A DNA stretch of 64,000 nucleotides from Acinetobacter sp. (GTDB taxonomy: Bacteria > Pseudomonadota > Gammaproteobacteria > Pseudomonadales > Moraxellaceae). Shown piece after piece: positions 24,406 through 33,031 of the stretch. Within the stretch, counting starts at the first letter, position 1; each line of letters begins with the position of its first letter. The position numbers were made by a program, and so were the translations under genes. The notes under the pieces are model-generated. The model saw only the letters and a program-made list of their open reading frames with translations, was not told the origin of the DNA and did no database searches. The stretch covers positions 100,647 to 164,646 of the forward strand of contig JAITLL010000047.1 in NCBI GenBank assembly GCA_031277915.1, in the 5' to 3' direction.

Positions 24406-25298
24406 TTGGATGATGAATAGGATTTTAAGAACTTTAATAAGGTTACCGCTGCACTACTGAGAGGTCGGTCTGATGACCAACATGCACCAACCTTTAAAGA
24501 GTCTCCTTCTTTATTGGGTAGTTTTAATGCAATAATATCTGGTTCATTTTCAATTGCAGCTATAGGAAGTGTTGTAATTGCTAAGCCAGAACGAACAGCC
24601 GATAAAATAAGTGCCGGATTTTCTGATTCTAAAATGATATTTAGAGGAACACCCAAGGCTGCTGCATAGCGTTCGACTAGATCTCTTTGATGATAACTAG
24701 TAGGGTAAATTGCTAAGGGGCTTGATAATAATTTATCCCATGAAATGCTTTCAGGCCGGCCTAATTGCTCATGAAATGCTGAGGAAACACAGGCAACATT
24801 TTCCAAATTCCATAGGTATTCTGTTTCTAGTTTAGGTTGCATACCTTTGTAGACCGTTAAACCTAAATCTAAAACCTCTTTTTTAACCAGATCTTCAATT
24901 TCTAAAGCACCAGCTTGATATACTTTTACATGAATTTTGGGATATAACGCCATAAACTGAGGAAGCACTTGCGATAATGCAAATTGTGTGACCATGGCAG
25001 GAGCCGCAATACGTAATTGACCAATAGATAAGTTTTCTAATTCTCTAATTTCAGTCTTAACATTCATTAATAAATTCATGACAGGCGTTGCACGTTCTTT
25101 GAGTAAACGTCCACTTTCTGTGAGTTCAACCTTACGACCTGAACGAATAAATAAGTTTGTTCCTAATTCTTTTTCTAAATCTCTAATTGTAATGCTCACG
25201 GCAGATTGAGCTACATCCAAAGCATTGGCCGCAGCAGAGAAACTACCATTTTGTATTACAGCCATAAAGACTTCGATACGACGGAGTTTGATCTTCAT
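24402..25298 (-). CDS. LysR-family transcriptional regulator
   Basis: This 298-residue regulator has an N-terminal helix-turn-helix (residues ~17-40; FSAAANALDVAQSAVSITIR) and a C-terminal sensor domain of the Cbl/Nac-like group. It begins 34 bases downstream of an AraC-type gene on the same strand and may be the last gene of an SDR/AraC/LysR transcript. The target is unknown. Confidence 0.88.
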   Translation of the reverse strand: MKIKLRRIEVFMAVIQNGSFSAAANALDVAQSAVSITIRDLEKELGTNLFIRSGRKVELTESGRLLKERATPVMNLLMNVKTEIRELENLSIGQLRIAAPAMVTQFALSQVLPQFMALYPKIHVKVYQAGALEIEDLVKKEVLDLGLTVYKGMQPKLETEYLWNLENVACVSSAFHEQLGRPESISWDKLLSSPLAIYPTSYHQRDLVERYAAALGVPLNIILESENPALILSAVRSGLAITTLPIAAIENEPDIIALKLPNKEGDSLKVGACWSSDRPLSSAAVTLLKFLKSYSSSN

Positions 25299-25332
25299 TT
25301 TATGCTAAAAGGTGATGCGATAAGGCTTGCTA

Positions 25333-26355
25333 TCATACAAGTCTTATATCGTTTTTACTAATACCTTGCGTTTGCCGATATTCTTGAGGTGTATTACCCG
25401 TCCAGTTTTTAAATGCTCTGCTAAAAGAGTTGTGCTCTTGAAAGCCCAATAGAAATGAAATTTCACTAGTACTCATTGATGATTTTTCTAAATAATGTTG
25501 GGCAAGAGACCGACGTGTCACATCTAAAAGCGTTTTAAAATTGGTTTGTTCTTCTAAAAGTAGCCGTTGTAATGTGCGTTTGCTCATCGCGAGTCTTTGA
25601 GCAACATCATCTATCGTACACAGTCCAGCAGGTAGGTTTTCTAAAAGTATTGCTTTAACTTTTTCGCTAACTGTTGCATCTTCATCAAGCTGTATAAGAC
25701 TACGCTGTAAGTTTGGCTCGAAAAAAGACCACATGGTCGGGTTGGCTGTTAAAAAAGGACGTTCAGCATCTTGGTGTGAAAAGACAATTGAAATGTGTTC
25801 ACTTTTTTGTGGCTGAATACCAAAAAATGTTTTGTATTCAGCCAAATTAATAGGCAAGTCGGGCAGCGTAACTTTCGATGGTATGACCTGATGCCTTGTA
25901 CAGATTCTTGCTAATTGAGCAAAAAAGACCAGTTCAGACATCGCTAGGCTTTGGGGCGTTGGCGTAGATACATCATAAAATTTGAGTTCTAGCGTTGTTG
26001 TGTCATCATCAATTGCAACTTTTAACTGCATTGGCCCAACCAGCCTTTTAAAGTTAGATAGACGCTGTATAGCAATATTAAAATTGGGACTACAAATACA
26101 CGCAAAAATTGCTGGGTCAAAAAGTTCAACAGTAATCATTTGACCGATTTTTAAAGGTAAGTCATTTATTCCTGCAAGTTGTTCAATTGCATGCCAAAAA
26201 TTGAAATATTGAATGGGCGTAAGGCTTGCATCTTTACGGTTAAATAAATCAAGCGGCAGAGATGCCAAACGTAATGCATCTTCAATATTTATGCCTAAGT
26301 CATTAAGTAATAACTTCCAATTAGTATTTAGGGCAAAATTTGAAGCATATTTCAT
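25333..26355 (-). CDS. AraC-family regulator with N-terminal arabinose-binding-type domain (OruR-like)
   Basis: This 340-residue protein has an N-terminal ligand domain (~20-200) followed by a C-terminal AraC double helix-turn-helix (~235-335). The segments TIDDVAQRLAMSKRTLQRLL and EISFLLGFQEHNSFSRAFKN are textbook. It resembles the OruR/ArgR group of AraC proteins. It lies 39 bases downstream of an SDR gene on the same strand and may regulate it. Confidence 0.9.
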   Translation of the reverse strand: MKYASNFALNTNWKLLLNDLGINIEDALRLASLPLDLFNRKDASLTPIQYFNFWHAIEQLAGINDLPLKIGQMITVELFDPAIFACICSPNFNIAIQRLSNFKRLVGPMQLKVAIDDDTTTLELKFYDVSTPTPQSLAMSELVFFAQLARICTRHQVIPSKVTLPDLPINLAEYKTFFGIQPQKSEHISIVFSHQDAERPFLTANPTMWSFFEPNLQRSLIQLDEDATVSEKVKAILLENLPAGLCTIDDVAQRLAMSKRTLQRLLLEEQTNFKTLLDVTRRSLAQHYLEKSSMSTSEISFLLGFQEHNSFSRAFKNWTGNTPQEYRQTQGISKNDIRLV

Positions 26356-26394
26356 TTTGGCATCTCATCATTAAGTTTGTGTTGGTCACTTCAT

Positions 26395-27225
26395 TTATTT
26401 AATAACGGACATGACCATACGATCAAACACACGGTCACCAAACCATTTACGTACAAATATCATCAGTTTGGCATATTTACCACCCACATAGCGTGTTTTA
26501 GGTGAGGATGCATGGACAGCTTTCATGAGCATATCAACAACCACTTGCACATCTGAAAGCGCACCTTTTTCGACAGATATATGCGTTGCATTGGCAACTG
26601 CTTTTGCCATTTTTTGATAGGCGCTGTTGCCTGAACGTTCAAGCATAGGCTTGACCATCACATCTGCAAATTCAGTTGCAATGGCACCAGGCTCGATGAC
26701 GACAACATCAATATTAAATGATTTTAATTCTAAACGTAGACAGTCTGACCAACCTTCAACAGCATGTTTACTGGCATGGTACCAACTACCAAGTGGGGTA
26801 TAAATTTTTCCACCCATTGATGAAATATTGATAATACGACCCCGCATTTTCTTACGCATACTTGGAAGAATTTTTTGAGTTAAGTAAGCCATACCAAAAA
26901 GATTTACTTCAAATTGATAACGGGCATCGGCGAGGGTTGTATCCTCCATAGCACCATACATGCCAAAGCCCGCACAGTTAATTAAAATATCAACACCATG
27001 GGTTTCTTTTTCAATAGTTTTCACAACTTGGTCGATATCATCCTGATTGGTAATATCCATTTTTAATGTATGTGCGCCAAGCACTTTTAATTCATTCATG
27101 GCTTCAATGCGACGTGCAACGGCATAAACAGTTGCACCTTCTTTGAGTAATGCTTTAGTAAATGCTTTACCCATGCCAGATGAAGCACCTGTGATGAGAA
27201 TGATTTTTTCTTTAACTGTGTTCAT
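26395..27225 (-). CDS. Short-chain dehydrogenase/reductase
   Basis: This 276-residue oxidoreductase has TGASSGMG at about residues 12-19 for cofactor binding, NCAGFG near 85, the catalytic serine in NISSMGG, and YHASK as the YxxxK motif. A C-terminal extension (~230-276) is longer than in minimal SDRs and contains a hydrophobic KLMIFVRKWFGDRVFDRMV stretch, which could mediate membrane or partner contact. It is the first gene of a probable three-gene minus-strand unit with AraC and LysR genes. Confidence 0.9.
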   Translation of the reverse strand: MNTVKEKIILITGASSGMGKAFTKALLKEGATVYAVARRIEAMNELKVLGAHTLKMDITNQDDIDQVVKTIEKETHGVDILINCAGFGMYGAMEDTTLADARYQFEVNLFGMAYLTQKILPSMRKKMRGRIINISSMGGKIYTPLGSWYHASKHAVEGWSDCLRLELKSFNIDVVVIEPGAIATEFADVMVKPMLERSGNSAYQKMAKAVANATHISVEKGALSDVQVVVDMLMKAVHASSPKTRYVGGKYAKLMIFVRKWFGDRVFDRMVMSVIK

Positions 27226-27405
27226 ATTTTGCCTCTCAACTAAAGTTTTTAAGGAACTTGTTTTTCGATAGAGACATCATAGAAATTTGAACAATATTCA
27301 CCCAAATCGAATGGCGACAATGTTTAATCAAAGTGCGCCAAACTATTTAAAAATATCAGTTCCTAGAAATAAGAACAGATAAACACTCGGTTAAATTAAA
27401 GCTTC

Positions 27406-28578
27406 TTACCGTCTTTTGCTTAACCAGAGTAATGAGCATGCGGTGATTATTAACCATGGTATTAAAGCGATATTCATTGCTTTCCAGCCAAATAAATCGA
27501 GTAAAGCACCAGCGCTAAAGGAGCAGATTAAACCGACAATAAAAACAGTCATGTCGTTAATAGCTTGGGCCTTGGCTTTTTCAGCCGAAGTATATGTCCC
27601 TGTGAGTAAAGAGGTACTACCAATAAATAAAAAGTTCCATCCCACACCTAATAAAACTAAAGAAATAGCAAAAGAGGCGAACTGAATACCCGATAGAGCA
27701 AATCCAATGTAGCAGGCAAATAATAAAAGACCTGCAAACATGATTTTAAGCACTCCAAAGCGAGCAATTAAATTTCCAGTAAAGAACGAGGGTAGAAACA
27801 TACCAAGTACATGTAGTTGAATGACTGTCGTAATTGATCCAAGTTCATGGTGTGAATGTCGCATGGCAATTGGTGTGGCAGTCATACCTAAAATCATGAT
27901 GCCGTAACCTGTTACTGCACCCAACAGAGCAACTAAATAGGTGGGTTGAAAGACAATCTGTTGCCATGGACGACCAGCAGTAAAGTCAGACTTTTGCTCA
28001 ACGGTATCGGCAATGTGTAGGCTAGATAAAATCCCCATTGCAATAAATGAGATAATGCTAATAATTAAAAATGAACCGATATATTCTAAATGCTGGAATA
28101 AAGACCCACCAAAACGAGCCAAAGTCGGGCCAATCAGTGCTGCAACAATTCCACCTGCCATCACCCAAGAAATAGCCCGTGAACGGAATGCATCATTTGC
28201 CACTTCACTGGCAGCAAAACGATAAAACTGAGCAAAGGATTGATAGGCCCCGACACATAGCGTACCTAAGGCTAAGAGAATAAGTGAACTATAAAAGATA
28301 CCAATTGCGGCAATAATGCCACCAAGTACACCTAAAAAAGCACCGAATAGAAAACCGTTACGCCGTCCTACACGTGCCATTAACATTGAGGCTGGAAACA
28401 TCATTAAAGCTGTACCCAAAAACATAGATGCGATGGGTAGCGTTGCAAGTGTTGGGGTATTTGCGATATTAGCCCCAACCAAGCCGCCAATGGTCATAAC
28501 CATGACAGAAACAGTTTGGAAAAGGGATTGGGAACTTGCCAAAATTAATACTTGGCGATGCATTGTATTTTGAAGCAT
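27406..28578 (-). CDS. MFS transporter
   Basis: This 390-residue inner-membrane protein has about 12 hydrophobic helices. The MFS loop 2-3 motif is seen as MLMARVGRRNGFLFG. It resembles YcxA/YdeR-like uncharacterised MFS exporters. It starts 9 bases after the cupin gene and is likely the last gene of an SDR/cupin/MFS operon. A role exporting a toxic or oxidised metabolite is only a guess. Confidence 0.87.
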   Translation of the reverse strand: MLQNTMHRQVLILASSQSLFQTVSVMVMTIGGLVGANIANTPTLATLPIASMFLGTALMMFPASMLMARVGRRNGFLFGAFLGVLGGIIAAIGIFYSSLILLALGTLCVGAYQSFAQFYRFAASEVANDAFRSRAISWVMAGGIVAALIGPTLARFGGSLFQHLEYIGSFLIISIISFIAMGILSSLHIADTVEQKSDFTAGRPWQQIVFQPTYLVALLGAVTGYGIMILGMTATPIAMRHSHHELGSITTVIQLHVLGMFLPSFFTGNLIARFGVLKIMFAGLLLFACYIGFALSGIQFASFAISLVLLGVGWNFLFIGSTSLLTGTYTSAEKAKAQAINDMTVFIVGLICSFSAGALLDLFGWKAMNIALIPWLIITACSLLWLSKRR

Positions 28579-28587
28579 AAAGAGCCT

Positions 28588-29262
28588 TTAATTATATTCA
28601 GCAATAGCTGAGGCTAGATGTCCGGTTTTTACATAAATAGAAGAGCCAGACAAACCAGCTTGAAAATGTACATGTGTTTTCGGTGGTAGGCGTATCCATG
28701 TGCCAGTTTCATAAACTATTTCTTTATCGACCAATTGACCTTGGGTAATCAAAATTTCGATTCCGTCATTGGCATCTTCAGTAAAAAATTGCTGTGGGTT
28801 GAGTTTTTCTAAATAAGTGTGTTCGTAACTTGCATCAACCAATGTGCAAATTAAACGCGAACCTATTTCTTGCCATTGTGCTGGGTCATTGGTGTTGATT
28901 CGTAAGGTTTGAGTTTCTGACGTAGGAATTTGCATAAGTTTGACAAAAATCAATGTACCTTCTTTGCTCGACGGTTGATGTACTGACAGATGTGGACTGC
29001 GTAAATACCATCCAGCGGGGTAGTGTTGATTTAGATTTTCAGTAAATACGCCTGAAAGTACGAGGATTTCCTCACCATGATGATGTCGATGTTCTGGGAA
29101 AGTTGTATGTGGCGCATATTTCACTAAACTAGTCGCACGGGCTACTTCATCACCAATACGATCAAGCATGACGCGATCAACTTCCCCACGGGGAGATTGC
29201 ACCCAGTGATAGTCTTCAGGTTTGATAATCACAGCCTGTGAAAAATCGGCATGGATCAACAT
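28588..29262 (-). CDS. Cupin-domain protein (ChrR-type anti-sigma cupin fold)
   Basis: This 224-residue protein has a first cupin domain with the metal-binding signature PEHRHHHGEEILVLSGVF (about residues 56-73) and a second, degenerate cupin half ending KTHVHFQAG near residue 200. It resembles the cupin part of ChrR but has no zinc-binding anti-sigma domain and no sigma-factor gene beside it, so a dioxygenase or sensor role is as likely. It is co-linear with an SDR gene upstream and an MFS gene 9 bases downstream. Confidence 0.82.
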   Translation of the reverse strand: MLIHADFSQAVIIKPEDYHWVQSPRGEVDRVMLDRIGDEVARATSLVKYAPHTTFPEHRHHHGEEILVLSGVFTENLNQHYPAGWYLRSPHLSVHQPSSKEGTLIFVKLMQIPTSETQTLRINTNDPAQWQEIGSRLICTLVDASYEHTYLEKLNPQQFFTEDANDGIEILITQGQLVDKEIVYETGTWIRLPPKTHVHFQAGLSGSSIYVKTGHLASAIAEYN

Positions 29263-29353
29263 GAATACTCTCCTCGTAAACTAAATTCTCTTTATTCAAT
29301 AACAAAATAAACAGAACGAATTAGCAAGTTAAATAAATGCTCTGTATGAAAAA

Positions 29354-30124
29354 TTAGTGACCAGCCATCACACCACCATCTACAGGAAGAATAGTTCCTG
29401 TAATCCAAGAGGCATTAGCTGATGCAAGGAATAAAATCGCTTCGGCAATGTCAGCCGGTTGACCGTTGCGGCCTAGAGGATGGAAAGAGTTAAAAGTCGG
29501 TAAAGCTTCTTTAACCTGATCTTCGCTCATAAACGTGTTGTAAACAGGTGTTTCTACTACGCCTGGCGCAACGGTATTGATGCGAATATTTGATTCGGCT
29601 AATTCAATGGCTAAGTTATGAGTGAGAGCATGTACCCCTGCATTTGCTGCTGAGTAAGCAGAAGAAGGGGTTGCTTTTACAGCTTGTAATGCCCAAAGCG
29701 AACCTGTTTGTACAATTGCGCCGCCTCCACGTTGTTGCATGGCTTTAGCAGCAGCTTGTGCCATAAAAAACTTGCCTTTCAAAATGGTATCTAAAAACCA
29801 GTCGTATTCTGTTTCAGTAATATCAAGGAAAGATTTTGGGTTAAACACACCTGCATTATTGATAAGAATATCAACACCGCCAAATGTTTCAGATGCTACT
29901 TTTACTAAGTTTTTTGCAGTTTCAGGGTCGGCTATATCACCAGCAAAGTAGCGAACTTTTTCACCTGTCGGATCTATTTCATGGGCAGCTTTTTGCAATT
30001 TATTTTCATCGCGGCCACCAATTACAACATTGGCGCCTTCTTGAACCAAGCGAATTGCAACTTCTTTACCAATACCAGAACCGCCACCAGTAACGATGGC
30101 AACTTTTAAAGAAAATCTACTCAT
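29354..30124 (-). CDS. Short-chain dehydrogenase/reductase (FabG-like)
   Basis: This 256-residue NAD(P)-dependent oxidoreductase shows TGGGSGIG (about residues 12-19), the NNAG motif near 88-91, the catalytic serine in QTGSLW and YSAAN at the usual YxxxK position. The lysine is replaced by asparagine in that stretch, which reads SAYSAANAGVHALTHNLA. It is probably first in an operon with the cupin and MFS genes. A candidate operator (30224-30266) lies about 100 bases upstream. Confidence 0.88.
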   Translation of the reverse strand: MSRFSLKVAIVTGGGSGIGKEVAIRLVQEGANVVIGGRDENKLQKAAHEIDPTGEKVRYFAGDIADPETAKNLVKVASETFGGVDILINNAGVFNPKSFLDITETEYDWFLDTILKGKFFMAQAAAKAMQQRGGGAIVQTGSLWALQAVKATPSSAYSAANAGVHALTHNLAIELAESNIRINTVAPGVVETPVYNTFMSEDQVKEALPTFNSFHPLGRNGQPADIAEAILFLASANASWITGTILPVDGGVMAGH

Positions 30125-30223
30125 GTGTATATCCTTAAGGCTAAATAAAATAAATTGATTGACTTATAAAACTGATGTATCGCAACCAATGTAGGTTTAT
30201 TTTAGGAATATAGTTTTTTATTC

Positions 30224-30266
30224 ACAAATGAGATAATCTGCTTGTTCGGTAAAGAAAATCTTTAGT
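30224..30266. promoter_or_regulatory. Conserved operator-like motif, copy 1
   Basis: ACAAATGAGATAAT (30224-30237) is followed after 12 bases by TAAAGAAAATCTTTAGT, whose TAAAGA-AAA-TCTTTA part is an inverted repeat. The same two blocks with a 13-base spacer occur at 31959-32002, immediately before a LysR gene. Copy 1 lies in the divergent region between the SDR and AraC genes, so a shared regulator is plausible. Confidence 0.55.
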
Positions 30267-30384
30267 TTGTGAAGCATGTTTGAATGGCTAAAGATGCTTG
30301 CAATAACATATTGGTTTGAATATCTATAAAAGAATTCTTTTCTCTTAATGAAAAAATACTAGAATAAATCATTGTCATGTCAGG

Positions 30385-31200
30385 ATGCTCCCATTGTCCA
30401 GACCAATCCATCAGGTTGATCCTTTGCGTCCTCCAATAGTTGGAACAGAGGCAATATCATTATTGACAGAACATTCATTCCCTCGTCATTCGCATGATTA
30501 TTTTGGGATTGGTGTGATTACGCGTGGCGCGCAGCGCTCATGGAGTTTGGTTGGTCAGGTTGAAGCTGGCCAAGGTGATGTCATTATTGTAAATCCGGGC
30601 GAAATTCATGATGGTATTCCGCTTGATGGGCCTCGTGCTTGGCAAATGATTTATATTCAACCCGAAATATTAAAGCAAGAATTGCTTGCAGAGGGACGTA
30701 GTGCTGATGCCATCTTGCATCCTTTGGTTCGTGATGGACTTTTGAGCCAACGACTGTTGCAACTATTCAAAGAAATGGCTTTGCCAGTGGTTGAGCATGT
30801 GGCATTGGAGGAAATGCTACTCTTTAGTTTGATGCATGCTAGTCGCTATCACATGTTATCGGAGCGCTATCAGCCAACCCGTTGCTCGTCTGTTCAGCGT
30901 GCTAAAGAATATCTTGATGATATGGCAGAGCACACGGTTACATTGAGCGAGTTGGCAGGTTTATGTGATTTAAGCCGTTTCCAATTACTCAGAAGCTTTT
31001 CTCGTGAGGTTGGAATTACCCCGCATGCTTATTTGTTGCAACGACGAGTATGCCATGCACGCCATTATTTACAGCAGGGAAATAGCATAATTGAAGCTGC
31101 ATTGCGTGCAGGTTTCGCCGATCAAAGCCATCTAACACGAGCTTTTGTACGTCAGTTGGGCATTACGCCAAGTCGTTATCAAAAAGCCATTTTGTCTTAA
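30385..31200 (+). CDS. AraC-family regulator with N-terminal cupin sensor
   Basis: This 271-residue protein has an N-terminal AraC-ligand (cupin-like) domain (~20-150; FPRHSHDYFGIGVITRGAQ) and a C-terminal double helix-turn-helix (~170-268; TLSELAGLCDLSRFQLLRSF, and FADQSHLTRAFVRQLGITPS). It lies directly upstream of a LysE-type exporter (79-base gap) and is divergent from the SDR/cupin/MFS unit. AraC proteins of this sort commonly regulate an adjacent exporter. Confidence 0.9.
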   Translation: MLPLSRPIHQVDPLRPPIVGTEAISLLTEHSFPRHSHDYFGIGVITRGAQRSWSLVGQVEAGQGDVIIVNPGEIHDGIPLDGPRAWQMIYIQPEILKQELLAEGRSADAILHPLVRDGLLSQRLLQLFKEMALPVVEHVALEEMLLFSLMHASRYHMLSERYQPTRCSSVQRAKEYLDDMAEHTVTLSELAGLCDLSRFQLLRSFSREVGITPHAYLLQRRVCHARHYLQQGNSIIEAALRAGFADQSHLTRAFVRQLGITPSRYQKAILS

Positions 31201-31279
31201 AAGATCTCTGCAATTTTATTCAAGACCTATCTCTATGCTTCTGTGATACTCAGCCAAAATCCATGTCTGGAGCAGGCTT

Positions 31280-31900
31280 ATGCAGATTAGTATCGAATTT
31301 CTCATTACATCACTTATTGTTGTGATTTCACCGGGTTCCGGGGCAATTTATACCATTGCAACAGGTTTATCTCGTGGGGCAAAAGCCAGTCTTATTGCAG
31401 CAGTTGGTTGTACACTTGGCATTATTCCACACATGCTGCTTGCAATATTGGGACTTGCTTTAGTATTTCTCACCAGCACCTTTGTATTTACCATCTTAAA
31501 ATTTTTAGGTGTGGCTTATTTGTTATATATGGCGTGGTTATCGCTTCAAGACAAAGGAGCATTTCATTTTGAACAAGAAAATACCGAGCATTCAGCCTTT
31601 AAAATTATGAGTTATGCAGTATTTATTAATTTATTTAACCCAAAGTTGCCTTTATTTTTTCTCGCTTTTTTACCTCAGTTCGTTGCAAATGATACGCCTA
31701 CGCCAACATGGGATATGTTGCTGTTGAGCATGATCTTTATGCTGATCACATTAGTGGTTTTTATGTTTTATGGCGTTTTTGCAGCAATGATGCGCCAGCA
31801 TGTATTAGGCAAACCTACTGTACTGAAATGGCTTAGACGTAGCTTTGCTTTAGGTTTCATTAGTTTGAGTATGAGGCTGCTATTTAGTTCTAAGTCTTGA
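31280..31900 (+). CDS. LysE/RhtB-family exporter
   Basis: This 206-residue inner-membrane protein has about six hydrophobic segments. The family signature VVISPGSGAIYTIATGLSRG (about residues 14-33) and FINLFNPKLPLFFLAFLPQF (about 114-133) are visible. The typical PGP near the N terminus is PGS here. It is probably controlled by the upstream AraC gene. The substrate is unknown; amino acids or their derivatives are typical. Confidence 0.88.
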   Translation: MQISIEFLITSLIVVISPGSGAIYTIATGLSRGAKASLIAAVGCTLGIIPHMLLAILGLALVFLTSTFVFTILKFLGVAYLLYMAWLSLQDKGAFHFEQENTEHSAFKIMSYAVFINLFNPKLPLFFLAFLPQFVANDTPTPTWDMLLLSMIFMLITLVVFMFYGVFAAMMRQHVLGKPTVLKWLRRSFALGFISLSMRLLFSSKS

Positions 31901-31958
31901 AAGTACTAAAATCGTAATTGCATTGAATGCAAGCATTTTGAAATAGAGTTTTACGAGT

Positions 31959-32002
31959 ACAAATGAGATAATTTTTGTTACCTCATAAAGAAAATCTTTA
32001 GT
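31959..32002. promoter_or_regulatory. Conserved operator-like motif, copy 2
   Basis: This is the same pair of blocks as at 30224-30266: ACAAATGAGATAAT, then a 13-base spacer, then TAAAGAAAATCTTTAGT. It ends only 3 bases before the ATG of the LysR gene at 32006. That placement suggests the LysR protein represses its own synthesis and that copy 1 is a second target. Confidence 0.55.
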
Positions 32003-32005
32003 GCC

Positions 32006-32920
32006 ATGAATTCACCAGTTTATTTGAATGCACTCCGTGCTTTTGAAGCCAGCGCGCGACATAAAAGTTTTTCTGCTGCGGCAAAAGAGTTAAATGTTAC
32101 TCCGGCTGCAGTGGGGCAATTGGTGCGTACACTCGAAGATTGGCTAGGCTTTCCTTTATTTCATCGACAAACTAACGGTAAAAATCGGCTTATTGCCACT
32201 GAGTTGACTGAGTCAGTTTTACCAGATATTCGGGCGGGTTTTGATAAGCTGACTTTAGCTTTAGAAAAATTAAAACAAGATTCTCTATCAGGCGTTCTTC
32301 ATATTGCAGTGAGCCCTGCATTCGCCGAAAAATGGCTATTGCCAAGAATTGACCACTTTCAAAAACAATATCCAGATATTGATATTCGTTTAGATATTAA
32401 CCTTAAAGCCGTAGATTTTTTAGAGCAAAAAGTCGATGTGGGTGTCAGATATGGCCAAGGGCAGTGGCAAGGTTTAGAAGCTATTAAACTCATGGATGAA
32501 GAGGTTTATCCCGTATGTTCACCCGCATTTTTAAAAGAACATTCATCACTCTTAACGCCGAACTATCTAAAAAATATCACTTTAATTCATGACCTTTCTA
32601 TGGAAAAACATCAACAATTTCCAGGGTGGCAATCTTGGCTAAGAAGTGTGGGTTTGGATGACATCAATATTAGCCGTGGTATGCAAATCAACAGTTCATC
32701 TGCGGTTTTACAGGCTGCAATGGAAGGACATGGTGTCGCATTAGCACGTAGTGTCATGGCGCAAAAAGATATACAGACCGGACGATTAGTTCGTTTATTT
32801 CCTCAAATTCATTTCTCATCACCTTTTTCTTATTATTTGGTATGCCGACCAGAATATACAAACTTGCCTAAAGTCAGAATCTGTCTGGAATGGTTTTTTG
32901 AAGAAATTCATCGAATATAA
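32006..32920 (+). CDS. LysR-family regulator, GcvA-like
   Basis: This 304-residue protein has a GcvA-type helix-turn-helix (LNALRAFEASARHKSFSAAA, about residues 6-25) and a C-terminal sensor (VDVGVRYGQGQWQGLEA is typical). The conserved motif directly upstream suggests autoregulation. It is followed by the malonate decarboxylase genes, but the better candidate for malonate control is the MdcR-like gene at the far end of that cluster. The likelier targets here are the LysE and SDR/cupin genes. Confidence 0.88.
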   Translation: MNSPVYLNALRAFEASARHKSFSAAAKELNVTPAAVGQLVRTLEDWLGFPLFHRQTNGKNRLIATELTESVLPDIRAGFDKLTLALEKLKQDSLSGVLHIAVSPAFAEKWLLPRIDHFQKQYPDIDIRLDINLKAVDFLEQKVDVGVRYGQGQWQGLEAIKLMDEEVYPVCSPAFLKEHSSLLTPNYLKNITLIHDLSMEKHQQFPGWQSWLRSVGLDDINISRGMQINSSSAVLQAAMEGHGVALARSVMAQKDIQTGRLVRLFPQIHFSSPFSYYLVCRPEYTNLPKVRICLEWFFEEIHRI

Positions 32921-32929
32921 AATTAATCG

Positions 32930-32944
32930 TTAACCTGAGGTTAA
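32930..32944. promoter_or_regulatory. Palindrome upstream of mdcA
   Basis: TTAACCTGAGGTTAA is a 7-base inverted repeat around a central G. It lies about 90 bases before the mdcA start codon in the only non-coding stretch ahead of the malonate cluster. It is a candidate operator for the malonate regulator; with no T tract it is unlikely to be a terminator for the preceding LysR gene. Confidence 0.4.
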
Positions 32945-33031
32945 TAACCACTGATGCAGGTTGATTGATCGAAATTCCATAAAGCGTTTTTATAGATACA
33001 GAACAAAACTGCGATCTATATAGGTAAGCAC

